Of a DNA stretch of 64,000 bases, positions 55,001 through 63,935 are shown one piece after another. The stretch is taken from positions 3,410,001-3,474,000 of the forward strand of contig JBHGNT010000020.1 in the NCBI GenBank assembly GCA_043228905.1, given 5' to 3'. Source of the DNA: Azolla caroliniana. Taxonomy: Eukaryota > Polypodiophyta. The stretch's first letter is position 1. Every line of letters begins with the position of its first letter. Made by a program: the position numbers and the translations under genes. The notes beneath the pieces are model-generated. The model made no database searches, had not been told where the DNA came from, and saw only the letters and a program-made list of their open reading frames with translations.

Positions 55001-55631
55001 AACCCCAGAGGTGTCCACAAATCCGTGCGCGGAGGATCGTTTGAAGCGGTTACGCAAGATACAAGCGGATTTATCTACTCATCTCCAGCAAGCTCAACAA
55101 ACACACAAGGTCTACGCGGATCGTCATCGACTTCCATCTAGTTTTAATATTGGAGATTGGGTGTGGCTGCTACGACGACACATCAAGACTACTCGCCCAT
55201 GTCAGAAGTTGGATTATCGGTGATTAGGTCCTTTCCGTATTATTGGAAAGATTAATGATGTCGATTTTCGTCTCTATCTACCTCCTCAACTTCGGATACA
55301 TCCGGTGTTTCATAGTTCTCTCTTCGAACCCTACCACGAGAGCACCATCCCAGAACGTCTTATCCAACCTCCACCCCCGATCGAGCTTGAAGATGGGCCG
55401 GAGTACGAGGTTGCCGCCATCCTTGATTCCAAGATTGTTCGCAACAAGCTCTACTATCTAGTCGATTGGCTAGGCTATAGTCCCAGCGAACGTACTTGGG
55501 AACCGATCGAGAATGTAACCAATGCTCGTGCTCTTCTTGAAGACTTCCATCGTCAATATCCACACAAACCGGGTCCTCAATCCAAGACGACTCGTGACGC
55601 TCGTCGTTTTAAAGGGGGGATAGTGTCATGA
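52020..55631 (+). pseudogene. Gy5 pol: PR-RT-RH-IN-chromodomain
   Basis: One frame of about 1200 codons with two stops. Protease active site reads LLDSRANSCFMDKK (52203-52211): Gly to Arg, expected to inactivate. [21 protein letters not shown] and YLDD at about 53199-53210. TAG at 53484-53486 replaces Tyr in FIQDYSK. RNase H: EADASDFALGS, DKELLAIVDSFMQW, KADALSRRSY. Integrase zinc finger, then DFITDLP, SDRGLQFVSKFWKH, QTDGQGERTNQTLEQYLRCF (D, D, E all present). TGA at 55221-55223 replaces Arg before LGPFRIIG. Chromodomain at 55401-55560 (EYEVAAILDSKIVRNKLYYL). Ends at a TGA inside the 3' LTR start. Confidence 0.93.
52035..52078 (+). promoter_or_regulatory. Gy5 -1 ribosomal frameshift signal
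   Basis: GTTAAAC at 52035-52041, read as TTA AAC in the gag frame, is a known type of -1 slippery heptamer. A 7-nt spacer follows, then a 10-bp stem: TCCAGCCAAA (52049-52058) with TTTGGTTGGA (52069-52078) and a 10-nt loop. The pol frame is open from 52020, so the overlap is 28 nt and contains the heptamer. A slip would join gag to pol as the sequence requires. Confidence 0.72.
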
Positions 55632-55921
55632 TATGGCAAGACTCGAACCCATGACCTTAGGTTATATGGGTCGAGCTCTTGACCATTAGACCATCTATTG
55701 TAATACGTAGGATATTATTTTCATTTACATTTTATTATAGGAAATTAGTGTATATTCCAGATTTCTCTGGAACATTCTAGAAGCTTCAGGATTACTCCTG
55801 AAAACACTATAAAAGAGGGCACTAGGCATTATGTTGAACCAAATTGGTTCAACGCCAGTCTTAAGCCTTTTAGCCGCCGTTGTATATTCTCTTCATATAA
55901 TAAATATCTTTCTTATCATCA

Positions 55922-55953
<32 letters not shown>

Positions 55954-56055
55954 GTCTCACTCACTTCTCCCTTCTCTCGAAGAAGTTCACACCTCTCGTA
56001 GTACTACTCCTTCGTTTAGTACTGATTCCTTCTCTGTCTCAGTACTGTCATGACA
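55624..56055 (+). repeat. Gy5 3' LTR
   Basis: 432 bp, preceded by the polypurine tract AAAGGGGGGATAG. Ends TGTCATGACA at the CAAGG duplication. Confidence 0.95.
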
Positions 56056-56060
56056 CAAGG

Positions 56061-56458
56061 TAGGAATTTGTGTATTGCGTGGAACGTAGTGGCTTAGAGC
56101 GTGTTCACTAAAGGCGTAAAACTGGAGACGGCTACAACCAAGCTCCTAATGTGCGTAACCACGCAACACGTATTCACCTTACACGCTTACGCTTATACAA
56201 TCCCATAGAGACAACAGAGACGAGACAAGAGATAAGAGACAGAAATCAGAGAAGACAGAAACTATATTAAACGACTGTGCTCAGAATTGCGCCAGCTCTT
56301 TACAATGTTCATATGCCCTTTATATACACAGGGCCTAGTCGGTTACGCTTCCCGCGTGAACCCTTAGATGCGTTACTTCAACGCTTCTATTATAATTAAT
56401 ATGCTTCTTTATCATGCGTTATTTACGTTTGTCCTCTTATGGTGGACAACACCTAACA
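56061..56458 (-). mobile_element. LTR-like segment, minus strand
   Basis: Minus strand starts TGTTAGGTGTTGTCCACC near 56458, has a TATA box (TGTATATAAAGGGCAT, about 56330) and a CT-rich leader. It runs into the duplicated unit at the Gy5 target. Possibly the 3' LTR of CC2 or of another element whose LTRs start TGTTAGG; it differs from the LTR at 58215-59323, so pairing with CC2 is not shown. Confidence 0.5.
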
Positions 56459-58190
56459 CGTTTGTGGGACAGTGCCTTGGCACGTCGGACCCCTCCTCCC
56501 TTTACTCGTCTTCCAAAATATCGAGGATATTTTGCTCTGGCCACTCATCGTTACTTGTCGTGATTGGGGCGCCTTAACGTGGTTGGGCTCGTCATTTTGT
56601 GGTTCAACCGGCGCTTCCGCCTGTAGTCTCTCCGTGGGTGGTTCCGACCGTATCTCTTCTTGTACTACTTCCTCCGTAGTGATTGTCATGGCTGGGATTG
56701 TGTTGTTGGGTACGGTTGTCGTAGTAACCTCTGGAGTGCCTACCTTTTTGGTCGGGGTCTCGTTCTGCTCCACGGAGTCACTATCCTGTGGGATTGTGTT
56801 GTTGGGTACGGTCGTCGTAATCACCTCCGGAGTGCCTGCATGTTCAGTCGGGATCTCATCCTGCTCCGCAGAGTCACTATCCTATAAGGTGATGGCTTTG
56901 CCTTCTTCATCTCTTCCATCCTTTGATGTTCACTTTCGATGTCACATAGATGGCGGAACACTTCTTCTTGACTTTTACCGAAGTCTTCCAAAAGTTGTGC
57001 CATTTCTTTAGTGTGATGATTGGCCAATGTTTGGTAATCCTGCATAAGTTCTTCGCGCACTGTAGCGATGCTTTCTTCGCTTAGTTTATAGAAACCTTTC
57101 CCCTCCTTACGCCGACTTTCCCAGCTTGCTCTATAAGCGTGGAGTTCCGCTGCCTGCCCTGCCCATCCGGCCCATCCTTTATCTAATGCGGCTTGTAGTT
57201 GGGCCGTAAACCGTTCATGCTTTGTTTGGAGGAGGGTGCGTATATGATCCATGCTCCAAGTCGTGCGGGCCTGTAAGTCCTCCAGAGCCTTCTTGAGGTT
57301 CTCAATTTTCCACTTGTTGGTCACCGCTGCTTCTTCATAATGCGTCTTCATTTGGGGCCATATTTTCGACTCCTTGTCATGGAGCTCCTCTACTCGGCCC
57401 ATCTCGTTGTTGAGGCGAATTTCGACATCCCGATGGAGTTGGCGCTCGTTGTCGATTTGTTCGTCATACCACTCGCGCTTTTTCTGGGCCGCTTCTCGTA
57501 ATGCCAAAATGATGTTATCTTTTCTGGTTCCTTCTTCGTGAAGCTTGTCCCTCTCTCCTTTGTTCGGCCATGTGATGCTATTTCGATGTTGAGCTTGTCC
57601 TGAATCATCTTAGCCGCCTTGCATCCTTTTTCTTGGATGTCCCCCTCTCTGTCTGACCATTGCCAGAGTTTTGATCGAAGGCGGTCAATCTCCTTTTCGG
57701 CTAGTTGTGTAGCCTTTTTAGCCTTTGCCACCATTTCTACTTGAACCTCTACCTCCTCCCGTAGAGTCGTCACTTTGGTGTCGTGGGAGGTAGTACTCGG
57801 AGGGTGTTGCATAGTAGTCGCGTTATTCTCCAATTGTGTGATGCACTCCTATGCCTTATTTAATTGGTCTTGGGTTATTTTGACGGTTTTCCACACATTT
57901 TTATTCTTAATCGCCAGGTCTTTGGCGCCCAGACTGACCCTTTTCAACTCCCTATGGACCTCCACTAAGGTAGCAGTTAGTAGAGGGAGTTCGATTCTGA
58001 CACAGAGGACCTCCGTGTTGCGCTTCCTACCAACTTTTGCTAGTGGTTCTTCATCCTCACAGTCCACCGTCTGTGTTAGTGCATGCTCAATCATTTGTTG
58101 TTAGGCATGCTCCTCGACCATTCGCTGGGACACTTTTATCTGTTGTGTCACAAGGAATTACATAAGTTCGTATGTCGTACCAAATTGCAA
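56453..58190 (-). pseudogene. CC2 coiled-coil Gag-like protein
   Basis: A long coiled-coil protein in three frames joined by shifts. Order: QQIKVSQRMVEEHA, stop, MIEHALTQTVD...RIELPLLTATLVEVHRELKR; a Thr/Pro-rich gap; LREEVEVQVEMVAKAKKATQ and LRSKLWQWSDREGD; then from 57507 WYDEQIDNERQLHRDVEIRL, WSMDHIRTLLQTKHERF, WAGWAGQAAELHAYRASWE and EEVFRHLCDIESEHQRMEEM; and a Thr/Val/Pro/Glu-rich tail with two VTTTTVPNNTIP-type repeats (56453-56824). The first third matches CC1 (7531-7812 plus 11892-12110). No zinc knuckle or enzyme domain. Likely a structural Gag, or cargo of a non-autonomous element; this is inference. Confidence 0.65.
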
Positions 58191-58214
58191 CAATGTGTTG
58201 AACTCATGGGCCGT

Positions 58215-59323
58215 TGTCGCGTTGTTACGCGCGTGCGTGGAGAAAGGCGGGACCACGGGGGTCTTGGACGAGAGAGTGATGGAGCGTAGGGATTCGTGCT
58301 TCACTGTTTCTAGGGCATCCCAGAAACACACCGGAAGCAACCGAAGGGAGAGAGAGAGAGAGAGAGAGGGAGAGAGGGAGAGCGTGCTTAACACCGACTC
58401 TCGCACACGCACACGCACACGCACACGCACACGCAGCTCAACCCGACTCACGCCTTATGTACAGAAAACCCAGGAGAGGGTAAACACCTGACGCCAACAA
58501 CGACGCGAATATACACAGACAAACATAAACGTATATGTATGTATATATATATGAAGAATACATTCCCGGCTTCGAGCCGGACTGAGGTAGGTTACAGTAG
58601 TCGTCTGCTGCCAAGCCGCCGTCGGGGAGCTCTCAGCTCGTCGCGCCGAGCGGGGTCTTGCACAAGAGGCCTAACCAAAGCAAACCCTAAGCAAAACACG
58701 AAGGAGAGAGAAGAAGAACCTAACTCTAAACCTAACGGTATACCCTCTAATGCAAAATGGGCAACCCTTTTAAAAAGGGCGTTCCCTTCCTTTTATAGAA
58801 CAAGGAAAGGGAGGCATTACAATGCGGGACAAATCCCGACTTACATGGGATCACGACCCACGACCGGATCACGCTCCACCCGTATCGGAATGCCGATCTC
58901 CACGTGTCGTGTCCGTCCTCGGCCTTCCCACATGCCGTCTCCCATCCGTATTCGCTGGCATCATGCCAGGACTCCTCGGTACCGCCATCCATCTCCTCGG
59001 TCTTATATGGGCATACGGGCCCGAATGCCGAGTTCTCCTGAATTGGGTCCGTGGGCTTTTGTCCGCTCCTTCCCCGTATCGTCTCGCCGGTGATTCTTGG
59101 CCTTTCGCCGCCGCCTTCCTCCGCTTGGGACTCACGTGGGCACTCGGGCCCGACTGCCATCGCCTCGGGAGTAAGTGTGGGAAGACACAAAGAATCGCCC
59201 GTCCGTTTTACGCCCTTGTCCGTAGCCACCGGCTCTCCGTGGTCAGCGGTCGTCTTCTTACCGATCGCGCAAGCCCTGTCTGGGCTTGCTTCTCCAATGA
59301 CTGGGATCTCGCCCTGTTTCACA
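58215..59323 (-). mobile_element. CC2-family 5' LTR (GC-rich)
   Basis: Minus strand. The R-U5 half (58215-58860) is nearly the same as the solo LTR at 45891-46644, including TATA (TTCTATAAAAGGAAGGG), the TACCGTTAGGTTTAGAGTTA stretch and the CGACA end. Upstream U3 (58860-59323) differs and is GC-rich. GA and CACGCA microsatellites at 58345-58385 and 58404-58434. Long ORFs on both strands over 58747-59358 reflect composition, not genes. The LTR start is hidden by the LINE junction. Confidence 0.7.
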
Positions 59324-62300
59324 TCACAATGCATGTGAGCTAAGTCGCATGGAAGCAATGGTTCGAATGGCAGATAACGGTATGGGCTCTAACATGTATG
59401 GATGTGTACGATTTCCCCGTTCCGCAAAGAATATGGTTTTGTAGTTAGGTGCAACATGTGTAGTATAATGTGTGAAGCGTGAGCCTCCACATTTGTCCCA
59501 TGTCATGATACATTGGCGTTGCAAAAATGCCTCATTTACAGAGGAATCTAATGATGCATCATGAAGCAAGTGTCTCGCATCCCATCTACCAAACCATTTT
59601 TCTGTATCTTGCATCCAACCGGAACACAAAATTTTGCTTTTATGCGTCTTTTGGATCTTTTTGCTTGCTTCCCACGCAATTCTAGGAAGTCGATGTGAGG
59701 GACTTTTTTGAACCTTAAGCATGTATTCAACAACCCTTTCCATGGCCATGATCTCAATGGGAAGCGATCCCATCTCAAGGAGGAGGAGGGTGTAGGGCGT
59801 TTGTTTCTTAACTTGTAGAAACTTGGTAAGAAAATGCTTTTGGACATTTTCAAACTCTTTCCACATAGACTTAGGGATGCTACCGCCCCATACTTCCACC
59901 CCATAGAGAAGAACTGGTGTCACCAAAGTGTCAAAAAGATATTTCTTGAGGACCCAACACTTAATATCTCCAAGATTGCATGTGTTCTCAAATGCATAGT
60001 ATGCTCGTTTGCCCGCCTCTAAGCGGCGTGTAGCACATTCATTCCATCTATGATTTGAAGGAACTTCAAGGCCAAGATATTTGAAGCTTTCCACACATTC
60101 AAGTGGCTCATTGTTGTACATAATGCATGGTTTATCTCTTTTTTGGCTCTTCACAAGCATAATCTTTGTTTTAGAGCTATTGACACTTAATTTAGTATGC
60201 ATGCAAAATTTTTCCAATGCCTTCGTAAGCTTTTGTGCATCTCCTAAAGTATTTGCAAAAAGCACTACGTCATCTGCATATAGCAAAAGCATAATCACAA
60301 CATTCCCAATGGCAACTTCTTCAACACATTCTTCCTTTGCAAACTTGGTAACCATTTCTTCCAATTCATCAATGCATAGACCAAATAGTGTTGGTGAGAG
60401 TGGGCATCCTTGCTTAACACCAATAGTGCTTTTGAAAAAATCTGAAAGTTTATCTCTCATGCGCACACAACATATCACCTTCTCATAAATTCGGGAAATT
60501 GCAAGCATATATTCACTTGGCACCTCAAGTTCTTCCATTCGCCTCCAAAGATGCTCACGAGGTACCATATCAAAAGGTTTCTTGAAGTCTACAAAGCAAC
60601 AATATAAACCTTTACCTCTAAGGCGACTTTCCTCCATTAATACTCGAAGGGTGATAAGGTGATCAATGGTGCTATGGTGTTTCCGAAAGCCAGCTTGTCC
60701 ATAAGCTCTCTTACCACTTTTTTCAGCCCATACACTTATCTTTGATTCCATTATACATCCAAATAGTTTTGCCATTAATGAGCCAACCATGATGGTTCGA
60801 TAGTTGTTTACATTATTTATATCTCCACCTTTATGTAAAGGTTTGATCCAATTTGTAGTCCAATCGTACGGCATACCATGTTGCAATGCATCATTAAACA
60901 TATCGCTTATCCATATATGTGCTTCCTTTCCCGTCCATTTGAGCATTTCAGCCTTTATACATTGAAGATCGCTTGCCTTTCGAGAGGCCAATTTCTTAAG
61001 TCCTATGCATATATCTTCAATTGTAAAGAAGGAAGGCATATGTGAAAGAGAACCATAACACATCATCTTTCCGGCAAGAGATAACTCATATAAATTCTTA
61101 CAATGCATAGACAAGTCGTGAAGAGTTAAGTCACCATAACTCTCAACACGTTTTCCCTTTAGATTTCCCCAAAATTTAGCACATGCATGTGCTTTCTCTT
61201 GCGTTTGGATAAATTGTTGAGTAACTTCCCATATTCTTCTCTTTCTTTGAATAAGCCTTTTATACTCATGCAAATGCTTTTGGTAATTCTCTTTATCCTT
61301 AACTACATCCAAAACCATAAGGCACTTTCGAGCTTCACGACATTCTTTATCAAACCATTTTTTCCTAAGTTTCTTGGTGCATTTCCAAGATGTGCGGTTG
61401 GTCGAAAAACATTTGTTTGTACATGAGAGAATGACTTTCTTGAAAGCTTCCCATTTGCATTCTAGTGTGGCACCATGTTGTATCTTTGTCATTTGTAACA
61501 TATCCTCAACCATCTTGGAATACATGGGTGCTCGATTAAGGTTCATGCTCAAGTGCGGTTGTTTATTATCTTCAATAGCCTTCTCACAATCAAACCTATG
61601 CATACATTTGAGATCAATACATAAAGGCCTATGATCTGATTCCAGTGTCCATTCACCAAGTGAGAATTTATGTATACGATCCAAAATACCTTCGGAAAGT
61701 AGCACATAATCAATCACACTATTTCCGTTGTATTTTCTACATGTAAAACCATTAGTGTTGGGCCATAAGGAAATACCATTTGCAATAAGCAATCCGGTAC
61801 TATTGCACATTTGTAGGAGTAACTTCCCAAATTGGTCCGGATCTTTTTCATCGCTAGAAGAGCGGTTATACATTTGCATATCCTCTTGCATCCTTGAGAT
61901 ATGTGGCATGAAAGATTCTTGTGAATCAAGTTGGAAACTTCTTGTACGAGCATTCATGTCACCAAAGACAATAACTTCCCCTTTGGATTTGAAATAAGCA
62001 ATATCATCTTCTAGATTGGCAAACGGTTGATCTTTATCCAAACAAGCATAAAAGTTAGAATCTTGATGAGGAATGTAACATCCAACAACAAAAGTGGGCA
62101 AATCATTAGGTGTTTCTATTTTGAGCCATATGTAGCATTTATTTTCATCATTTTTTATGATTGACACATATTTCTCTGTTTCCTTCTTAATCAAACATGC
62201 CACCCCTCCTTGTCCTCTTCTTTGTCTTGGATTTTTCTTCCATATCAAAGAGTGTACATTATAGTTTCCTAAACCTTGAATCCTTTGAGTATCATGCTCC

Positions 62301-62437
62301 CATGTTTCAACAAGAAGTGTGATATCCGAGTCATTGGTGAACTCCTCTATGCCAAATCCCGCATTCCATGGGTATCCATTGCAATTCCAAAAGCATAGTC
62401 GTAAAAGGCGTGGGTTAGTCTCATAGATCACGTGTCC
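59324..62437 (-). CDS. LINE ORF2: endonuclease and reverse transcriptase
   Basis: About 1035 intact codons. Apurinic endonuclease blocks: LRLCFWNCNG, LLVETWEHD, VVGCYIPHQD, FGDMNART, SVIDYVLLS, LESDHRPLCIDL. RT blocks: NNYRTIMVGSLMAKLFG, GQAGFRKHHSTIDHLITLRV, YCCFVDFKKPFDMVPREHLW, VKQGCPLSPTLFGLCIDELE and catalytic LLLYADDVVLFA. It ends at a stop after SSHAL that is created by the inversion joint; the CCHC C-terminus is at 63597-63845 on the other strand. The frame is continuous with ORF1 across one TAG (62438-62440), and no ATG occurs before GDMNART, about 155 codons in. The RT resembles algal and animal-like LINEs more than common angiosperm L1 elements (impression, not tested). Confidence 0.9.
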   Translation of the reverse strand, partial: GHVIYETNPRLLRLCFWNCNGYPWNAGFGIEEFTNDSDITLLVETWEHDTQRIQGLGNYNVHSLIWKKNPRQRRGQGGVACLIKKETEKYVSIIKNDENKCYIWLKIETPNDLPTFVVGCYIPHQDSNFYACLDKDQPFANLEDDIAYFKSKGEVIVFGDMNARTRSFQLDSQESFMPHISRMQEDMQMYNRSSSDEKDPDQFGKLLLQMCNSTGLLIANGISLWPNTNGFTCRKYNGNSVIDYVLLSEGILDRIHKFSLGEWTLESDHRPLCIDLKCMHRFDCEKAIEDNKQPHLSMNLNRAPMYSKMVEDMLQMTKIQHGATLECKWEAFKKVILSCTNKCFSTNRTSWKCTKKLRKKWFDKECREARKCLMVLDVVKDKENYQKHLHEYKRLIQRKRRIWEVTQQFIQTQEKAHACAKFWGNLKGKRVESYGDLTLHDLSMHCKNLYELSLAGKMMCYGSLSHMPSFFTIEDICIGLKKLASRKASDLQCIKAEMLKWTGKEAHIWISDMFNDALQHGMPYDWTTNWIKPLHKGGDINNVNNYRTIMVGSLMAKLFGCIMESKISVWAEKSGKRAYGQAGFRKHHSTIDHLITLRVLMEESRLRGKGLYCCFVDFKKPFDMVPREHLWRRMEELEVPSEYMLAISRIYEKVICCVRMRDKLSDFFKSTIGVKQGCPLSPTLFGLCIDELEEMVTKFAKEECVEEVAIGNVVIMLLLYADDVVLFANTLGDAQKLTKALEKFCMHTKLSVNSSKTKIMLVKSQKRDKPCIMYNNEPLECVESFKYLGLEVPSNHRWNECATRRLEAGKRAYYAFENTCNLGDIKCWVLKKYLFDTLVTPVLLYGVEVWGGSIPKSMWKEFENVQKHFLTKFLQVKKQTPYTLLLLEMGSLPIEIMAMERVVEYMLKVQKSPSHRLPRIAWEASKKIQKTHKSKILCSGWMQDTEKWFGRWDARHLLHDASLDSSVNEAFLQRQCIMTWDKCGGSRFTHYTTHVAPNYKTIFFAERGNRTHPYMLEPIPLSAIRTIASMRLSSHAL

Positions 62438-63307
62438 CTATTTGCCTACATTTCCATCTTTAGGCACATCCTTAACCTTGTTTTTCAATCTTTCTTCATA
62501 TGCTTTACGACGAGCATTTTGTTGTGAGATAGTACGATCTTCACTCACAAAGCATTGTGTACCTTTGAGGTATACCCAACTATTTTCGAGTATGATCCGC
62601 CGCTTTGTATCATCTGTCATTGTGCATACAATAGGCCTTTCTCCGGAGCGAGTAACACCATGTTTCCCAACTCGGTGTGCCCCATATACATTCACATCTG
62701 ACATCCCATAATGCATGCTAAAAAATTCACCAATGGCCTTTCCAAGGGATGCGGGTGTTTCCATACTCTCTTCTTTAATCCCACGGACGACAATGTTCTT
62801 TGATCGTCGTTCGCGTTCTTTCAATTCTCGGACATCTATGCTTTCTATATTCTTCTCTTGATGCATCACATGCATATTATATGAGTTTGATAACACATCC
62901 CCACCACATACATCGGCCCATGACTTCGTTGTACATACATTTTTCATCTCACTTACATCCCGCCTCATTGTATCCAATTTTTCTTCTTTTAATGCTTCCT
63001 TTAACTCAATCTTGTTAAGGCGCTCATTTGTTTCAAATGAAGCTCTTTTACATTCTTGAATCTCTTCTTGAAGTTTTGCAACCACTTGTTTAAGACTTTC
63101 ATTCTCAATGACAACACTTTGGAGCTTAGTATTCTCTTTCATTAACATCCTAATCTCTTCACCTTGCTTGTTTATGGTTTCTTGAAGAGAAATCAAGTGA
63201 CTCATAAGCATTTTGTCCATTGCATTAGAATCGAGATTTGTTGGTGATCTCGGCTCATTATCAATCATACCCCCAAACTTTGCGGCGGTTTTACGAGTAT
63301 TTGCCAT
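62438..63307 (-). CDS. LINE ORF1: coiled coil plus RNA-binding domain
   Basis: 289 codons. N-terminal: MANTRKTAAKFGGMIDNEPR; residues about 30-120 form a coiled coil (ETINKQGEEIRMLMKENTKL, VAKLQEEIQECKRASFETNE). The C-terminal half reads RRSKNIVVRGIKEES, NVYGAHRVGKHG, RPIVCTMTDDTKRRIILENS and LKGTQCFVSEDRTISQQNAR, in the style of L1 ORF1p (Transposase_22) RRM and CTD. It would coat element RNA as a trimer. The product ends in NVGK then TAG GGA CAC GTG, directly followed in frame by ORF2. No zinc knuckle, unlike most angiosperm L1 ORF1 proteins. Confidence 0.87.
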   Translation of the reverse strand: MANTRKTAAKFGGMIDNEPRSPTNLDSNAMDKMLMSHLISLQETINKQGEEIRMLMKENTKLQSVVIENESLKQVVAKLQEEIQECKRASFETNERLNKIELKEALKEEKLDTMRRDVSEMKNVCTTKSWADVCGGDVLSNSYNMHVMHQEKNIESIDVRELKERERRSKNIVVRGIKEESMETPASLGKAIGEFFSMHYGMSDVNVYGAHRVGKHGVTRSGERPIVCTMTDDTKRRIILENSWVYLKGTQCFVSEDRTISQQNARRKAYEERLKNKVKDVPKDGNVGK

Positions 63308-63594
63308 TGTAGGGACAAACCGTACGGGAAAAGAGAGACAAAGAGGGAAGGAGAGAGAATGTACCTTTCACTCGATTTAGGGCTTCAAAATCTACCTTCC
63401 GTTTGAGGAACCGTGGGGCAAAGATGGCTGCGGATGAAAATGCTCATAACTTCTCGCCACGGTAACGGAATTCAGTAAATGAACATTCTTTAGAAAGCTC
63501 TCTCAAAGAGCTTTCCAACGAGCTATAGAACGTAGAAAACGATGGCCGAAGTGAACTTACAGAGAGCTTTGAAAGAGAGAGAGAGAGAGAGAGA
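63308..63594 (-). other. LINE 5' UTR
   Basis: Minus-strand sequence between the inversion joint and ORF1. It starts with a CT run (GA microsatellite on plus, 63571-63594), which may be the true 5' end of the RNA. No other feature seen. Confidence 0.55.
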
Positions 63595-63596
63595 GG

Positions 63597-63845
63597 GGTA
63601 CAAGTGATGAGAGTGGTCGGCTATGCACACTTTGCCCTAAACAAGTTCGCGAGTCTGAGTATCACACTTTGATACAATGCTCTGCCTTTGACCATATTCG
63701 ACCATGCTTTCCACATCTCTTCGATCGAGCCCAATCTTTGCATGAATTCCTCTCACAACCACAATGTGCACTCTCGATTGCAACATTCATTGGTAAAGTT
63801 CTTGAACATCGAGAGTCACTACTCACTTTCACACGTATCACGTGA
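63597..63845 (+). pseudogene. LINE ORF2 C-terminal zinc finger, in opposite orientation
   Basis: Reads TSDESGRLCTLCPKQVRESE, then YHTLIQCSAFDHIRPCFPHL, ending LTFTRIT and TGA at 63843-63845. The C-x2-C-x9-H-x4-C pattern (CTLC...H...C) is the usual end of LINE ORF2 proteins. It supplies exactly the part absent from the minus-strand ORF2. Confidence 0.82.
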
Positions 63846-63935
63846 AATGTAATATTTTTGGTCTCATAGGTCATATTTGATCTCCGAAGACGATAATATA
63901 ATCTATCTATCTATCTATCTCGGGATGACACACCC
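63846..63935 (+). other. LINE 3' UTR with hairpin and TCTA tail
   Basis: ATTTTTGGTCTCATAGGTCA then TATTTGATCTCCGAAGACG and AATATAA, followed by about five TCTA units at 63900-63920. AGGTCA and TGATCT can form a stem. The same layout occurs at 20690, 22100 and 23605. Such 3' structures are recognised by the RT in stringent-type LINEs. Confidence 0.65.

Larger units (their letters stand above)
50385..56055 (+). mobile_element. Chromovirus Gy5, young, complete ends
   Basis: 5671 bp. LTRs at 50385-50822 and 55624-56055, with perfect 5-bp duplication CAAGG (50380-50384, 56056-56060). By eye the LTRs differ only in the length of a CT microsatellite and at one base of the last dinucleotide (TA versus CA). 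Coding is nearly continuous but carries a gag frameshift, a changed protease active site and two stops. Same family as Gy3 and Gy4. Confidence 0.95.
59324..63935. mobile_element. LINE with inverted 5' portion (twin-priming structure)
   Basis: From 63590 down to 59324 (minus strand) lie a 5' UTR, ORF1 and ORF2 up to SSHAL. From about 63595 to 63935 (plus strand) lie the missing ORF2 C-terminus, 3' UTR and a TCTA repeat tail. The two parts cover complementary, non-overlapping segments of one element with only a few residues missing between them. That is the form left by twin priming. Target duplications were not recognised. Confidence 0.8.

Noticed and set aside
5257-56600. Shared peptide DEPNHVKA in Co1 (5257-5290) and CC2 (about 56580)
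   Set aside because: Only about eight residues match and neighbouring bases do not align; likely chance.
56061-59323. CC2 as a complete element with two LTRs
   Set aside because: The LTR-like segments at its two sides do not resemble each other, so they may belong to different elements.
58747-59358. Overlapping 170-200 codon ORFs on both strands
   Set aside because: They lie in GC-rich LTR U3 sequence, have no recognisable domain, and exist on both strands because stops are rare at that composition.
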